Assembly: GCF_020831925.1 (NCBI RefSeq) | Contig: NZ_JAFIFQ010000034.1 | Location: 1 to 34,517, forward strand | Length of the DNA: 34,517 nucleotides | Reading direction: 5' to 3' | DNA from: Alkalimonas sp. | GTDB taxonomy: Bacteria > Pseudomonadota > Gammaproteobacteria > Enterobacterales > Alteromonadaceae | Shown here: in pieces, positions 23,398 to 32,969 of the stretch | How the letters are laid out: each line of letters starts with the position of its first letter | How positions within the stretch are numbered: position 1 is the stretch's first letter | Made by a program: the position numbers and the translations under genes | Notes under the pieces: generated by a model | Databases searched by the model: none | What the model was told of the DNA's origin: nothing | What the model saw: only the letters and a program-made list of their open reading frames with translations

Positions 23398-24489
23398 CTA
23401 GCCCTTGCTAACAGCCAACTCCGGCTGATACTGCAGGGCTTTTTTCCAAGATAGCCGAGCTTGCTCCAACTCCCCCTCCTGCTCTGCCAACCAGCTCAGT
23501 AAGGCATACAGATAACCGTTGCCAGCATGATCGCGCAACCAGTGCTGCACCTGCTTACGTAGCTGCAACACGGATTTTCCGAGTGGGATCTGACGTAAAT
23601 AAGGCCAGGCCAGCTCGATATCAGCCAACGCCAGGGTATTTACCAACAAACGCTCAGCCTGCTCAGTCTGGCCCTGATTCGCTTTGGCCCAAGCCCGGCC
23701 AATCACAGCAGCTACTGATTTACGCTCACGCCCTGGCAAAGCCTGCCAATAGTCGGCTTGCTCCGAAAAATGCCCGCTCTGCACCAAGCTACTGATGGCC
23801 TTCGGATAAATCTGATAACGCTGCACTGCCCATTGCGACTTGCTAAACCAACGATATTTCAGTGCAGCCGGTACTTGCTCCAACAGCTGTTGCCATTGCC
23901 CGGCCTGTTGCAAGCTGAACAAATACAATTGCCCCAAGCCACAGGCTTTCGGTTGCTGCGCTACTTTGGCCTGCAGCAAGTTAGCTGCCTGAGCCGCCTG
24001 CCCCTGCTGGATCAGCAAATCGGCCTGCACAAACCAGGTGTTGGGGTCCTCCGCAGCCAACTGTTGGACCAACTGCTCAGCCTGCGGTGTCTGACCGGCA
24101 TAAAAGGAGGCGTAGCCCGCCAGCATGCGTTTCTCATCCTGATACTGCGAGTGGGCCAGCGACTGCTGCAGCAAATTCGCCGCATCCTGCCACTGTTGTC
24201 TGGCAAAAGCCCGTAAGCCTTCCTGAAAAGCTTGTTCTGCTTTTTGGCGCCGGCGCCACTGCCAAAAACGCCAGGAGCGGCTTGGCAAACGCCATAATGC
24301 CCGAAGCAACTTTGCCATCAGCCACAGCAGCAGGCTGCTGACGATCAAGAGCACCACCAGGCCAACCACCGTCATTTCCAGGGTATAGCCCGCCAGCACA
24401 ATACGAACATAGCCAGGCTCTGCCAGCACCAGAGGCCCCAGCCACATCGCCGCGGCCAGCAGCAGAATGATCAGCAGCAAACGTATCAT
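23398..24489 (-). CDS. hemY: Haem-biosynthesis-associated TPR protein HemY
   Basis: The 363-residue inner-membrane protein has two N-terminal membrane segments (about 3-22 and 38-60). A basic, Arg/Trp-rich cytoplasmic linker (RRRQKAEQAF) follows, then TPR helices (QEGLRAFARQQWQDAANLLQQSLAH; AGYASFYAGQTPQAEQLVQQL; YALLSWLAEQEGELEQARLSWKKAL). This is the gammaproteobacterial HemY, not the Gram-positive protoporphyrinogen oxidase of the same name. Its exact role is unclear; it is thought to help organise haem-pathway enzymes at the membrane. Its ATG overlaps the hemX stop (24489-24486). The order hemC-D-X-Y is conserved. Confidence 0.95.
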   Translation of the reverse strand: MIRLLLIILLLAAAMWLGPLVLAEPGYVRIVLAGYTLEMTVVGLVVLLIVSSLLLWLMAKLLRALWRLPSRSWRFWQWRRRQKAEQAFQEGLRAFARQQWQDAANLLQQSLAHSQYQDEKRMLAGYASFYAGQTPQAEQLVQQLAAEDPNTWFVQADLLIQQGQAAQAANLLQAKVAQQPKACGLGQLYLFSLQQAGQWQQLLEQVPAALKYRWFSKSQWAVQRYQIYPKAISSLVQSGHFSEQADYWQALPGRERKSVAAVIGRAWAKANQGQTEQAERLLVNTLALADIELAWPYLRQIPLGKSVLQLRKQVQHWLRDHAGNGYLYALLSWLAEQEGELEQARLSWKKALQYQPELAVSKG

Positions 24490-25658
24490 AACTCGTCTCC
24501 TGCATCCTCACCCAACAACTGTATGGTGCGCTGATAGCGCTGTAAGGCTTCCAGACTTTGCAGTGGAGCGATATAGCCTGGGTGCAGTTCCAGCCGCGCC
24601 AGCTCTACCAACCTGGCCGACAACTGTTGAGTGCCCGCATCGGAGGCTTCAAAATAGCGCTGCACCAAATCAGCCGCCTCGCGCAAGCTGGCTTGAAATA
24701 AAGCACTTTGTTGTTGCATGGCTGCCAGTTCGGCCTGCACCAGTTGCTGCTGCAGACGTTGCCGCAGCAAAAATTGCTGCTCAAGACTCAGGCTAAAATT
24801 ATCCTCGGCCATACTGCGACGAACCTGCACCAACTGCTGCAGTCCCTGGCGCCACAAGCGCAGCCCGCGCTCACGCCAGCCTGCATCGGTTGGTTCTGAG
24901 TGTGCTTGCAGCGTCTGCTGCTGATCTTTAAATGGCAGCTGCTGCGCCAACTCACGTAATGACCGGATGCTCAGTTGTGTCTCGGTGGGATCAGGAATAC
25001 GGAGCCTGGACAGGGCTTGCTCATCTTGGCGAATGGCTTCACGTACTGAAAGCAAAGCAGGCTCACCCAAGCGGGCTAAACGGCTATCGGCACTTTTTAA
25101 CAGTTGCAGGCTGGTTGCTACATCCAATTCCAGCCAGATCTTCTGGCTGGCCATACGCAGCAGATAATCCACCTCGGCCAACAGCCAGATGCTGGGCGCT
25201 GCACCCTGCTGCTGCTCTAAGCGCTGCTCGATAAAACGCAACTGTTGCTGAAACTGGGTTTGCTGCTGTTGCAGTTGCCGTCTCAGTTCATCCTGCTGCT
25301 GACGTTGTTGTTGCTGTGATTGCTCCAACTGACGCTGCTGCTCATCTCTTAGTTGTTGCTGGCTGCGCTGCAACCCAGATCGCTCTTCATCCAGCTGGCG
25401 TTCTAAGGCCTGCTGCTGGCGCTGTTGGCCATCACTCAGCTGCTGCCACTGCGGGTAAAGCCAGTAGCCTGCCGCAACCAAAGCTCCCGTCAACAGCAAG
25501 CTATACAACAAGGCCAGCCAGGCAATGCCACGCCCGGTTCTGACTACAGGTTGCTGCAAGTCTGCTTCGGACAGATAACGCATCTCATCACCTGACTGCT
25601 CCGGCTGCGCGACTTGTTCCGACTGCTGTTCGCTGGCTTTGCTTGGCTCACTGCTCAT
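24486..25658 (-). CDS. hemX: HemX-like membrane protein
   Basis: The 390-residue protein has a Gln/Glu-rich cytoplasmic N-terminus, one membrane segment at about 44-65 (GIAWLALLYSLLLTGALVAAGYW), and a long coiled coil at about 70-150 built largely of Gln and Arg. A C-terminal helical HemX domain contains SIWLLAEVDYLLRMASQKIWLELDV. Databases often call it uroporphyrinogen-III C-methyltransferase, but the catalytic methyltransferase motifs are missing. Start 25658 is supported by the ATGA overlap with hemD and by GAGGG 8 bases upstream. The coiled coil is unusually Gln-dense. Confidence 0.93.
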   Translation of the reverse strand: MSSEPSKASEQQSEQVAQPEQSGDEMRYLSEADLQQPVVRTGRGIAWLALLYSLLLTGALVAAGYWLYPQWQQLSDGQQRQQQALERQLDEERSGLQRSQQQLRDEQQRQLEQSQQQQRQQQDELRRQLQQQQTQFQQQLRFIEQRLEQQQGAAPSIWLLAEVDYLLRMASQKIWLELDVATSLQLLKSADSRLARLGEPALLSVREAIRQDEQALSRLRIPDPTETQLSIRSLRELAQQLPFKDQQQTLQAHSEPTDAGWRERGLRLWRQGLQQLVQVRRSMAEDNFSLSLEQQFLLRQRLQQQLVQAELAAMQQQSALFQASLREAADLVQRYFEASDAGTQQLSARLVELARLELHPGYIAPLQSLEALQRYQRTIQLLGEDAGDEL

Positions 25659-26404
25659 AAATAATCCCTCTTGTAATGACATATCGCTGCCATAAGCGCG
25701 CTATCGTTGGCGTTATCTGCCAGTATAATCTTGCTGACCGGGATGCCAAGTGCCAGTGCCGAATCGTGCATGCGCGGACTGACCAAAATCCAGTGCCGGC
25801 TGCGCAACCAATCATGGGCGGCAACCGGTAGCAGTGAAAATAAGCGGCGCAGAATTTCTTCGCTGGTCACCAGTATACAACTGACTTGCTGCTGCCAGAT
25901 TGCAAACAGTGCCTCACCATCCAACTCAATGGGCAACCGGTGATAGCTTTGCACATAACGCACCCGGGCACCGCGTTGCTGCAGTCCCTGCTTCATCAGC
26001 TCCCGCCCACTCTGACCGCGCACGATCACGATGTTCTGACCATCCACCTGCTGCATGCAAGGCATCGACAACACCCCTTCACTGCGCTGATCAGCCGGGT
26101 ACAACACTTCCCGTCCGGACCATTGCTGCAATACGGTCGCGGTGGTCTGCCCCACCGCTCGTAGCGGTGCTTTCAGCTCACTGGCATCCAGTTGTTGTTG
26201 CAACGAGGTGACCGCACTGACACTGACAAACACCAATTGGTCAGCCTGCTGCAGTAACTGCAACTCTTTGGGCTTAACCGGTACCAGTTGGGTGGCAATA
26301 AGCGGCTGGTAGAGATACACCAAGCCAAGCTCATCCAAACCCGCCAGTAACGCATCTGCTTTACCGGCTGGCCGGGTAACTAACAGCGTTTGGGCACTCA
26401 TCAT
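25655..26404 (-). CDS. hemD: Uroporphyrinogen-III synthase
   Basis: The 249-residue protein cyclises hydroxymethylbilane to uroporphyrinogen III with inversion of ring D. It is a low-conservation family; identification rests on the two-lobe pattern: [18 protein letters not shown] at the start, [12 protein letters not shown] near 58, [12 protein letters not shown] near 83, [29 protein letters not shown] near 127, and [17 protein letters not shown] near 176. Its ATG overlaps the hemC stop and its stop overlaps the hemX start, both ATGA. It should be cytoplasmic and work directly after HemC. Confidence 0.95.
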   Translation of the reverse strand: MMSAQTLLVTRPAGKADALLAGLDELGLVYLYQPLIATQLVPVKPKELQLLQQADQLVFVSVSAVTSLQQQLDASELKAPLRAVGQTTATVLQQWSGREVLYPADQRSEGVLSMPCMQQVDGQNIVIVRGQSGRELMKQGLQQRGARVRYVQSYHRLPIELDGEALFAIWQQQVSCILVTSEEILRRLFSLLPVAAHDWLRSRHWILVSPRMHDSALALGIPVSKIILADNANDSALMAAICHYKRDYL

Positions 26405-27330
26405 CGCTCCTGGTATGCAGCCGCAAGTAGTTCAGCCGCCCCCTGCTCCAATAGCGCTTCAGCCACCTGTACCCCCAAAGCTTCAGCCTGCTGACGTGGC
26501 GCTCTGGCTTCAGCCTGTAAAATCTGACCACCATCCAAGGAGCCAACCAAACCGCGAAGCCATAGGGTATCCCCGCTAAGCTCGGCATAAGCGCCTATTG
26601 GCACCTGGCAACCACCTTGCAATCGCCGGTTCATCGCCCGCTCTGCCAGCACCCGATCCGCAGTATCGGTATCATGCAGGGCCGCTAGTAGTTGCTGTAC
26701 AGCGGGGTCGTCGGCCCGGCACTCAATGCCCACAGCACCCTGGCCGTTGGCTGGCAGGCTCTGCTCTGGCTCTAACCAGCCGGCAATCCGCTGCTGAAAA
26801 CCCAGTCGAATCAAACCGGCCGCTGCCAGGATAATGGCATCAAAGTCGCCCTGATCCAGCTTGGCCAAACGGGTATTGACGTTACCACGTAAGTCTTTGA
26901 TCTGTAGATCCGGTCGCCGAGCTTTTAGCTGACACTGCCGGCGCAGGCTGGAGGTGCCAACTACAGCACCGGCTGGCAAATCCGCCAGGCTGGCATAGCG
27001 ATTGGACACAAACGCATCGCGCGGATCTTCCCGCGGGCAAATGGTATGCAGCACCAGGCCGTCAGGAAAGGCTACCGGCACATCTTTCATACTGTGGACA
27101 GCAATATCAGCCCTGCCATCCAGCAAGGCCGTTTCCAGCTCTTTGACAAAAAGACCTTTGCCGCCAATTTTAGCCAGCGGTGTATCGAGAATTTTATCGC
27201 CTTGGGTCGACATCGGCACCAATTGCACGGTTAATTGCGGATGGTGCTTTTCCAATTCGGCCTTAACATACTCAGCCTGCCACAATGCCAGCGCACTTTT
27301 ACGGGTGGCAATTCGTACCATCTGGCTCAT
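26401..27330 (-). CDS. hemC: Porphobilinogen deaminase (hydroxymethylbilane synthase)
   Basis: The 309-residue enzyme joins four porphobilinogens into hydroxymethylbilane. Seen motifs are [31 protein letters not shown], the catalytic Asp83 in [15 protein letters not shown] near 125, [11 protein letters not shown], and Cys241 in [14 protein letters not shown], which carries the dipyrromethane cofactor. Family length is about 310. Its ATG follows the esterase stop (TAA) by one base, so it is co-transcribed with cyaY and the esterase, with hemD overlapping at its 3' end. Confidence 0.98.
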   Translation of the reverse strand: MSQMVRIATRKSALALWQAEYVKAELEKHHPQLTVQLVPMSTQGDKILDTPLAKIGGKGLFVKELETALLDGRADIAVHSMKDVPVAFPDGLVLHTICPREDPRDAFVSNRYASLADLPAGAVVGTSSLRRQCQLKARRPDLQIKDLRGNVNTRLAKLDQGDFDAIILAAAGLIRLGFQQRIAGWLEPEQSLPANGQGAVGIECRADDPAVQQLLAALHDTDTADRVLAERAMNRRLQGGCQVPIGAYAELSGDTLWLRGLVGSLDGGQILQAEARAPRQQAEALGVQVAEALLEQGAAELLAAAYQER

Positions 27331-27331
27331 G

Positions 27332-28012
27332 TTAGTTTTCCCTGTCCGTCATTAACAGGCGCTGCAAAAAGCTGCTGATATCGGCTACTTCCTGGGCGCA
27401 GACGCTGTGTTCCATCCGATATTCGTGCCAACTCACAGCAAACCCCTGTTTTTTAAGGGCGTGAAAGGCCTGTTGTCCACCGGCGACCGGCACGACCGGG
27501 TCCTGGACGCCGTGACCAATAAATACCGGTGTCGCTTTGTTGTTGGCAGTGGCCTCCGCCGGCAATTTTTCTGGCGCACATAGATAGGTTGATAATGCCA
27601 TCACGCCAGCCAGTTTGTAAGGCAAGCGCGCCAGCAAGTGCAGAGCAATCACCCCACCTTGGCTAAAACCAGCCAGCACGATACGCTCGGATGGCATGCC
27701 TTCAGCAATCAGCTGATCCAGCAACTGCTGCACTTTAACCGCCGACTGACGCACCCCGGTTTCGTCGGCCCGGCTTAGTAAGTCCATGCTTTTAATGTCA
27801 TACCAGGAACGCATTTCCATGCCGCCGTTGATGGTGACCGGTTGCACTGGGGCGTGAGGAAAGATAAAACGGATGCCGGCATCGGCAGGTAATCGCAACT
27901 CAGGTACGATTGGCGCAAAGCCATGGCCGGAATCACCCAAGCCATGCAACCAGACGACTACAGCCTTGCAAGGCCCCTGGGCTGGTGTATCAACAAAAGG
28001 AAGTACTGTCAT
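27332..28012 (-). CDS. Alpha/beta-hydrolase, carboxylesterase/phospholipase (EstB/APT-like) family
   Basis: The 226-residue cytoplasmic hydrolase has the motifs [12 protein letters not shown] (oxyanion region, near 21) and [22 protein letters not shown]. The catalytic triad is Ser117 in AGFSQGG, Asp171 in GVQDPVVP, and His202 in MEHSV. It resembles acyl-protein thioesterase-like bacterial carboxylesterases (Pseudomonas EstB). The natural substrate is unknown. Its ATG overlaps the cyaY stop and its stop abuts hemC, placing it inside the haem operon with no known link to haem. Confidence 0.92.
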   Translation of the reverse strand: MTVLPFVDTPAQGPCKAVVVWLHGLGDSGHGFAPIVPELRLPADAGIRFIFPHAPVQPVTINGGMEMRSWYDIKSMDLLSRADETGVRQSAVKVQQLLDQLIAEGMPSERIVLAGFSQGGVIALHLLARLPYKLAGVMALSTYLCAPEKLPAEATANNKATPVFIGHGVQDPVVPVAGGQQAFHALKKQGFAVSWHEYRMEHSVCAQEVADISSFLQRLLMTDREN

Positions 28013-28332
28013 GCTATTGGCTCTAATTGAATGGCAACGCCCGCCTGCTTGCTGGCGGCATCGTTGATTAACGCCCAGAACTCCAGGCCGGTTCGGTTAT
28101 CTATCCACTGCCCCTGCTGCCATTCGCAGTGATGGCCGTTAAACTTGGTGGCTATCCACAACTGATGCAGCGGTGGTTGCTTGTTGATGATGATTTTGCT
28201 GCCATCGGCGAAGGTAATATCCAGCTTGCCACCCATGGATTCATAATCCAGATCCACCTCCAACTGCTCAACGGCTTCTTCAACCGCCAGCAGGGTGGCA
28301 TCGGCTAATTCGTCATATTCGCGATCATTCAT
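28009..28332 (-). CDS. cyaY: Iron-sulfur cluster assembly protein CyaY (bacterial frataxin)
   Basis: The 107-residue frataxin homologue has an acidic first helix (YDELADATLLAVEEAVEQLEVDLDYE) that supplies the iron-binding ridge. Strands follow with LDITFADGSKIIINKQPPLHQLWIATKFNGHHCEW. It binds iron and modulates IscS-dependent Fe-S cluster synthesis. It is the first gene of the minus-strand haem operon. AGGTG lies 5 bases before the ATG and a TATAAT -10 box is 36 bases upstream. It is divergent from lptM. Confidence 0.97.
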   Translation of the reverse strand: MNDREYDELADATLLAVEEAVEQLEVDLDYESMGGKLDITFADGSKIIINKQPPLHQLWIATKFNGHHCEWQQGQWIDNRTGLEFWALINDAASKQAGVAIQLEPIA

Positions 28333-28367
28333 TACGTCACCTGTTTGCTTTTGCTGCTAAGGATGCG

Positions 28368-28373
28368 ATTATA
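28368..28373 (-). promoter_or_regulatory. -10 box of the cyaY-hem operon promoter
   Basis: A perfect TATAAT on the minus strand lies 36 bases before the cyaY ATG, in the 57-bp divergent gap with lptM. No good -35 hexamer was found at 16-18 bases, so an activator may be needed. Confidence 0.45.
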
Positions 28374-28389
28374 GAGCCTCTGGCAATTT

Positions 28390-28605
28390 ATGAAATACAT
28401 CACCATGCATCTAGGCTATCGTTTTCGTCCGTTGTCTGCTCGCTTCCTGCTGATCCTGGGCGCTCTTTTGGCCCTGTCTGCCTGCGGTCAGAAAGGCCCA
28501 CTTACCTTACCACAACCGCCGGAAGCTGTCGCAGAAGAGCCAGCCGCCGAGTCAGAAAATTCCGTTGTCGCCGTACCACAGAGTAACCCCCATGGACCAT
28601 TTTAA
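28390..28605 (+). CDS. lptM: LptM (YifL) lipoprotein
   Basis: The 71-residue lipoprotein has a signal peptide with lipobox LSAC and the family signature CGQKGPLTLP at the mature N-terminus, followed by a Pro/Glu/Ala-rich tail. LptM assists assembly of the LptDE lipopolysaccharide translocon. Start 28390 or 28405 cannot be told apart. It overlaps the lysA start by 14 bases. Confidence 0.92.
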   Translation: MKYITMHLGYRFRPLSARFLLILGALLALSACGQKGPLTLPQPPEAVAEEPAAESENSVVAVPQSNPHGPF

Positions 28606-29839
28606 TTACCGCGAGCAGCAGCTCTTTGCCGAAGAAGTACCACTAAGCGAGATTGCCGCTCATTATGGCACACCTTGCTATGTCTATTCCCGCGCTACCA
28701 TAGAACGGCATTACCATGCCTTTGCCGATGCCGCTAAGGCCCATCCGCACCTGATTTGCTATGCTGTCAAAGCCAACAGCAATATTGCCGTGCTGGATGT
28801 ACTGGCCCGGCTTGGTTCGGGTTTTGATATCGTCTCAGAGGGTGAACTGCGCCGGGTGATGGCCGCAGGTGGCGACCCGAAAAAAGTAGTATTCTCCGGT
28901 GTTGCCAAAACCGCCGATGAAATGCGCTATGCGCTGCAACTTGGTATCAAGTGTTTTAATGTGGAATCCGAAGCCGAGCTCAAGCGGCTTCAGCAGGTGG
29001 CGAAAGAGCTGGATCAGCTGGCACCGGTCTCTATCCGGGTCAATCCGGACATCGATGCCAAAACCCATCCGTATATTTCTACCGGCCTGAAAGCCAATAA
29101 ATTTGGCATTGATATCAACGACGCTGAACGCATTTATCAGCAGGCGGCTGCAGCCTCGCATTTGCAGGTGGTCGGTGTCGACTGCCATATCGGCTCGCAA
29201 CTGACCGAAACCCAACCTTTTCTGGATGCATTGGACAAACTGCTGGCCTTAATTGACCGACTGGCAGACCAGGGGATCCAACTGCAGCATATCGATGTCG
29301 GTGGTGGCCTGGGTGTGCGCTACCAGGATGAAACCCCGCCACATCCCAGCGAGTATGCCGCTGCTGTGGTCGAGCGGTTAAAACCTTACCCGCAGCTGAC
29401 ACTGATTTTTGAGCCTGGCCGTGCCATTATGGCCAATGCCGGTGTGCTGTTGACCCGGGTTGAGTACCTAAAACCTGGCCAGGAGAAAAACTTTGCCATT
29501 GTCGATGCGGCCATGAACGATTTAATTCGACCAGCGCTATACAGTGCCTGGCAAGCCATCTTGCCGGTGCAGCAGCAAGCCGGCACAACGCAGCTGTATG
29601 ATGTGGTCGGTCCGGTCTGTGAAACCGGAGACTTTCTTGGTAAAGATCGGCCTTTAGTCATTGCCGAAGGCGATTTACTGGCAGTGCGCTCAGCCGGCGC
29701 CTATGGTTTTACCATGAGTTCCAATTACAATAGCCGGCCCAGAGCGGCCGAGGTGCTGGTGGATGGCAGTCAAAGCCACCTGATCCGGCAGCGTGAATTA
29801 TGGCAGGATTTATGGCGCGGCGAACAAACTCTTCCATGA
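28592..29839 (+). CDS. lysA: Diaminopimelate decarboxylase
   Basis: The 415-residue PLP enzyme makes L-lysine from meso-diaminopimelate. The PLP Lys60 is in CYAVKANSN. Further motifs are [36 protein letters not shown], the phosphate-binding [21 protein letters not shown], and the active-site Cys in [17 protein letters not shown] 28592 ([12 protein letters not shown]) matches the usual start; the 9-codon extension to 28565 would lie deep inside lptM. It is followed by dapF, which makes its substrate, with an ATGA overlap. Confidence 0.97.
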   Translation: MDHFNYREQQLFAEEVPLSEIAAHYGTPCYVYSRATIERHYHAFADAAKAHPHLICYAVKANSNIAVLDVLARLGSGFDIVSEGELRRVMAAGGDPKKVVFSGVAKTADEMRYALQLGIKCFNVESEAELKRLQQVAKELDQLAPVSIRVNPDIDAKTHPYISTGLKANKFGIDINDAERIYQQAAAASHLQVVGVDCHIGSQLTETQPFLDALDKLLALIDRLADQGIQLQHIDVGGGLGVRYQDETPPHPSEYAAAVVERLKPYPQLTLIFEPGRAIMANAGVLLTRVEYLKPGQEKNFAIVDAAMNDLIRPALYSAWQAILPVQQQAGTTQLYDVVGPVCETGDFLGKDRPLVIAEGDLLAVRSAGAYGFTMSSNYNSRPRAAEVLVDGSQSHLIRQRELWQDLWRGEQTLP

Positions 29840-30696
29840 ATGCACAGCGACCCGATAAACGAGGCACCCTGTTGCAGTTTTCCAAAATGCATGGCCTCGG
29901 CAATGACTTTATGGTGGTGGACAATGTCAGCAACAACGTCTACATCACACCGGAGCAAATCCGCCGGCTGGCCGATCGCAACTTTGGCATTGGCTTTGAC
30001 CAACTGCTGATGGTGGAGCCGCCTTATGATCCTGATCTGGATTTTCATTACCGCATCTTCAATGCCGATGGCTCCGAAGTCGAGCAATGCGGCAATGGTG
30101 CTCGCTGTTTTGCCCGCTTTGTCCGGGCTCGCGGCCTGACCAACAAACACAAAATTGGGGTCAGCACCAAATCCGGCACCATCCAGCTGCTGGTCGAGCC
30201 GGATGGCCAGGTCACGGTCAATATGGGCGTACCGCAACTAGATCCGGATAGGGTCCCCTTTAAAGCCCAGAAACAAGAAACCACCTACATTCTGCGAGCC
30301 GACGATCAAACGCTGTTGGCAGGTGTGGTTTCTATGGGCAACCCCCATGCGGTGACCATTGTCGAGCAGCTGGAAGCCGCTCCGGTTGATATTCTCGGGC
30401 CTTTATTTGAACTGCACGAACGCTTTCCGGATCGTGCTAATATCGGTTTTATGCAAATCATCTCGCCACAGCACATTAAGCTTCGGGTTTGGGAACGCGG
30501 CGTCGGGGAAACCCTGGCCTGCGGTACCGGTGCCTGCGCTGCCGTGGTAGTAGGCGCTTTGCAAAAGAAACTACAGCAACAGGTGCGGGTGGACTTACCC
30601 GGTGGCAGCCTGACCATTCGCTGGCAAGGTCCGGGTCAACCAGTGCGGATGACCGGGCCGGCCACCCATGTGTACGATGGACAAATTGTATTATGA
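29836..30696 (+). CDS. dapF: Diaminopimelate epimerase
   Basis: The 286-residue PLP-independent racemase converts LL- to meso-diaminopimelate for lysine and peptidoglycan. The two catalytic cysteines are Cys85 in EQCGNGARC and Cys229 in [23 protein letters not shown] is the family start, here with about 12 extra residues before it. ATG 29836 was chosen for the ATGA overlap with lysA. Its own stop overlaps the next gene in the same way. Confidence 0.97.
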   Translation: MNAQRPDKRGTLLQFSKMHGLGNDFMVVDNVSNNVYITPEQIRRLADRNFGIGFDQLLMVEPPYDPDLDFHYRIFNADGSEVEQCGNGARCFARFVRARGLTNKHKIGVSTKSGTIQLLVEPDGQVTVNMGVPQLDPDRVPFKAQKQETTYILRADDQTLLAGVVSMGNPHAVTIVEQLEAAPVDILGPLFELHERFPDRANIGFMQIISPQHIKLRVWERGVGETLACGTGACAAVVVGALQKKLQQQVRVDLPGGSLTIRWQGPGQPVRMTGPATHVYDGQIVL

Positions 30697-31391
30697 GCAA
30701 GAACAAGGACAACAAAACGCTGACCGCGGCCGAACTTCAGGCCGATGAGCAACTGATGCAGGCGGCGCTGGTGATCGATCACCTGCAGCAGCATCCGGAT
30801 TTCTTTTTGCAGCATCCAGGGCTGCTGGCGGAGTTGCGATTGCCGCATCAGCAAAAAGGCAGCATCTCGCTGGTCGAACGAAAGCTCGAATTGCAGCGCG
30901 AGAAAATCAGTGCGCTGGAAGAAGAAATCACCCGTCTGATGGGCATTGCCCGCCACAATGAGCTTATTTTCAAAGCATTGAATCAACTGCATGTGGATCT
31001 GATGCAGTGTCAGCATGCTGAAGAGCTGCAACAGCACCTGGATAGCTTTACCGCCGCCATGCCCGGTGTGCATGCCTGCAAACTGTTTTCCTTTGTCGAC
31101 GGCAACAATCAACCGGATTTCAGCCAGTTCGAACTGCTGCTAAATCGGCGGCTAAATGGCCGCAAGCTTTACCTGGGCCGGCTGAATCAGGAAGAACAGC
31201 AGCATATTTTTCCGGCCAGCATTCATTCGGTGGCGCTACAGCTGATCCAGGTGCAGGATAACCCCTTGGCTTTGCTGGCTTTTGGCAGTGAGCAGGACGA
31301 TCATTTCCAACCGGAAATGGACAATCTGTTCCTCGCCCATCTGGCAGAGCTGGTAGTTCGGGTGCTGTCACCAGCCCATCATGCCGCTTAA
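30693..31391 (+). CDS. DUF484 family protein
   Basis: The 232-residue protein has a DUF484 (GAF-like) architecture. An N-terminal helix contains [26 protein letters not shown], then a coiled coil [27 protein letters not shown], and then a GAF-like C-terminal half with [23 protein letters not shown]. The biochemical role is unknown. The place between dapF and xerC is strictly conserved in gammaproteobacteria. ATG 30693 overlaps the dapF stop (ATGA), and its end overlaps xerC by 11 bases. Confidence 0.93.
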   Translation: MSKNKDNKTLTAAELQADEQLMQAALVIDHLQQHPDFFLQHPGLLAELRLPHQQKGSISLVERKLELQREKISALEEEITRLMGIARHNELIFKALNQLHVDLMQCQHAEELQQHLDSFTAAMPGVHACKLFSFVDGNNQPDFSQFELLLNRRLNGRKLYLGRLNQEEQQHIFPASIHSVALQLIQVQDNPLALLAFGSEQDDHFQPEMDNLFLAHLAELVVRVLSPAHHAA

Positions 31392-32316
31392 AACCGGGCA
31401 AAATGCTTTGCCAGCCAGCCTGGCAGAGCCGTTGGAACGATTTTTGGCTTATTTGCGTAACGAGCGCAATTACAGCCAGGCCACGCTAAACAGCTACCGC
31501 CAGCAACTGCAGGTCATTGGCAGCAAACTGCCGGTGCAACACTGGCAGGATGTCAGCCAGGCCATGCTGCAGCGACTGTTAATGCAGGATTTTCAGCAGG
31601 GCCTGGCGCCGCGCTCACTGGCTCTACGCGCTGCCAGCCTGCGCAGCCTGTTCCGCTTTTTGCAGGCGCAAAATCCACAGGCGCTGAATCCGGCGCAACA
31701 CCTGAAAGTCCCCAAGGCTCCGAAAACCTTACCCAAACAGCTGGATGTCGATCAAATTCGTCAGTTGCTTGATGCCGAACCCGAGGATCTGCTTGGCTAT
31801 CGTGACCGCGCCATGCTGGAACTGTTTTACTCTTCCGGCCTGCGTTTAGAAGAGCTGGTTAACATCAATCTGCCGGATATCAATTGGTCGGAGCAGCAAT
31901 TGCGGGTGCGCGGTAAAGGCAGCAAAGAGCGTATTGTGCCGATAGGCCGTTTCGCGATAAAAGCCCTGAAAACCTGGCTGCAACACCGGCCCGAACTGAC
32001 CGGTCCAACCTTACCGGAGCAGGACAAGCAGGCACTGTTTTTAAGTGCGCAGCACAGGCGCATCTCTACCCGTCAAGTAAGAGAGCGCGTGCAACGCTGG
32101 GCCAAACTGCAGGGGCTGCCGCAATCCTTGCACCCACATATGCTGCGCCACTCCTTTGCCAGCCATTTGCTGGAATCCAGTGGCGACCTGCGCGCCGTAC
32201 AAGAGCTGTTAGGCCATGCCAACTTAAGCACCACCCAGGTGTATACCCATCTGGATTTTCAGCATCTGGCCAAGGTGTACGATGGCGCGCACCCAAGGGC
32301 GAGGAAGAAAAGCTGA
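31381..32316 (+). CDS. xerC: Tyrosine recombinase XerC
   Basis: The 311-residue recombinase resolves chromosome dimers with XerD at the dif site. An N-terminal SAM-like core-binding domain (about 14-105) precedes the catalytic domain. The catalytic set is complete: Arg155 (SSGLRLEEL), Lys179 (GKGSKER), His253 and Arg256 (HPHMLRHSF), His279 (LLGHANLS) and Tyr288 (TQVYTHLDF). The chromosomal operon position identifies it as XerC rather than XerD or a phage integrase. No dif site was seen in the window. Confidence 0.96.
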   Translation: MPLKTGQNALPASLAEPLERFLAYLRNERNYSQATLNSYRQQLQVIGSKLPVQHWQDVSQAMLQRLLMQDFQQGLAPRSLALRAASLRSLFRFLQAQNPQALNPAQHLKVPKAPKTLPKQLDVDQIRQLLDAEPEDLLGYRDRAMLELFYSSGLRLEELVNINLPDINWSEQQLRVRGKGSKERIVPIGRFAIKALKTWLQHRPELTGPTLPEQDKQALFLSAQHRRISTRQVRERVQRWAKLQGLPQSLHPHMLRHSFASHLLESSGDLRAVQELLGHANLSTTQVYTHLDFQHLAKVYDGAHPRARKKS

Positions 32317-32359
32317 GTTTTCGAGTGGCCAACAGGGATATTGTTGTTATAGTATTAAA

Positions 32360-32370
32360 AGGTATTACCT
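32360..32370 (+). promoter_or_regulatory. Candidate toxin-antitoxin operator
   Basis: The 5-1-5 palindrome AGGTA-T-TACCT lies 20 bases before the antitoxin ATG and just after a TATAGT -10-like box (32348-32353). This placement fits autorepression by a ribbon-helix-helix antitoxin. Confidence 0.45.
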
Positions 32371-32389
32371 ATCACTATCAAGGTGCACA

Positions 32390-32662
32390 ATGGCCACATC
32401 GGTAAAGCTTGACGATGATATGAAGAACCGGATCCAGCAGTTGGCTAAAGCACGCCATCGTTCATCGCACTGGATTATGCGCGAAGGGATCCGTGAGTAT
32501 GTTGAACGCGAGGAGAAGCGGGAATCGTTCAAACAGGATGCATTATCTGCCTGGGACGCCTACCAGAAAAACGGTCTGCATCTGACCCTGGAAGAGGCTG
32601 ACGCTTGGTTGGCGAAGCTTGAAACGGGCGACGATGTGGAACCACCTAAGTGCCACATCTGA
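32390..32662 (+). CDS. Ribbon-helix-helix antitoxin (CopG/ParD type)
   Basis: The 90-residue protein has an N-terminal ribbon-helix-helix DNA-binding domain: the strand TSVKLDDDMKNRI, then helices with LAKARHRSSHWIMREGIREYVERE. An acidic C-terminal tail should wrap the toxin. ATG 32390 has AGGTG 5 bases upstream; the frame continues open to 32282 but that part overlaps xerC. Its stop overlaps the toxin start by 13 bases, the normal layout for a type II module. Confidence 0.9.
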   Translation: MATSVKLDDDMKNRIQQLAKARHRSSHWIMREGIREYVEREEKRESFKQDALSAWDAYQKNGLHLTLEEADAWLAKLETGDDVEPPKCHI

Positions 32663-32940
32663 TCTGGTCTCCGTCCGCTCTTACCGATGTTCAGCGACTC
32701 TATCGCTTCCTTGCAATCCAAGATCAAAACGCGGCTCGCCTTGCCATCAAAACAATTCGGGCAGGCGTAAAGATACTGGCACATCAGCCAGGGTCAGGAC
32801 GTCCGGTTGAAGATATGGAGCCTGAGTTCAGGGAATGGCTGATTGACTTCGGCAGTAGCGGTTACATTGTGTTGTATCGTTCTGATGGTGAAACAGCAAC
32901 CATTCTTGCTGTGCGACATCAAAAAGAAGCTGGATACTAA
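32650..32940 (+). CDS. ParE/RelE-family toxin
   Basis: The 96-residue toxin starts with GTG (32650) inside the antitoxin gene. ParE-type features are WSPSALTDVQRLYRFLAIQDQNAA, HQPGSGRPVED, FREWLIDFGSSGYIVLYR and the C-terminal ILAVRHQKEAGY. The RHQKEAGY ending and the pairing with a ribbon-helix-helix antitoxin favour ParE (gyrase poison) over RelE (mRNA cleavage), but this is not certain. The module separates xerC from the HAD gene, which are usually adjacent. Confidence 0.9.
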   Translation: MPHLIWSPSALTDVQRLYRFLAIQDQNAARLAIKTIRAGVKILAHQPGSGRPVEDMEPEFREWLIDFGSSGYIVLYRSDGETATILAVRHQKEAGY

Positions 32941-32969
32941 GCCAACTAAACCCGTTCCAAGCACTGATA

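Noticed and set aside
24486-25658. HemX as an active uroporphyrinogen-III methyltransferase
   Set aside because: The SAM-binding motifs of CobA/CysG are missing. The protein is a membrane-anchored coiled-coil HemX.
31381-32316. xerC plus the toxin-antitoxin pair as an integron or phage integration module
   Set aside because: The recombinase sits in the conserved dapF-DUF484-xerC row and has XerC features. No attachment repeats or cassette sites were found.
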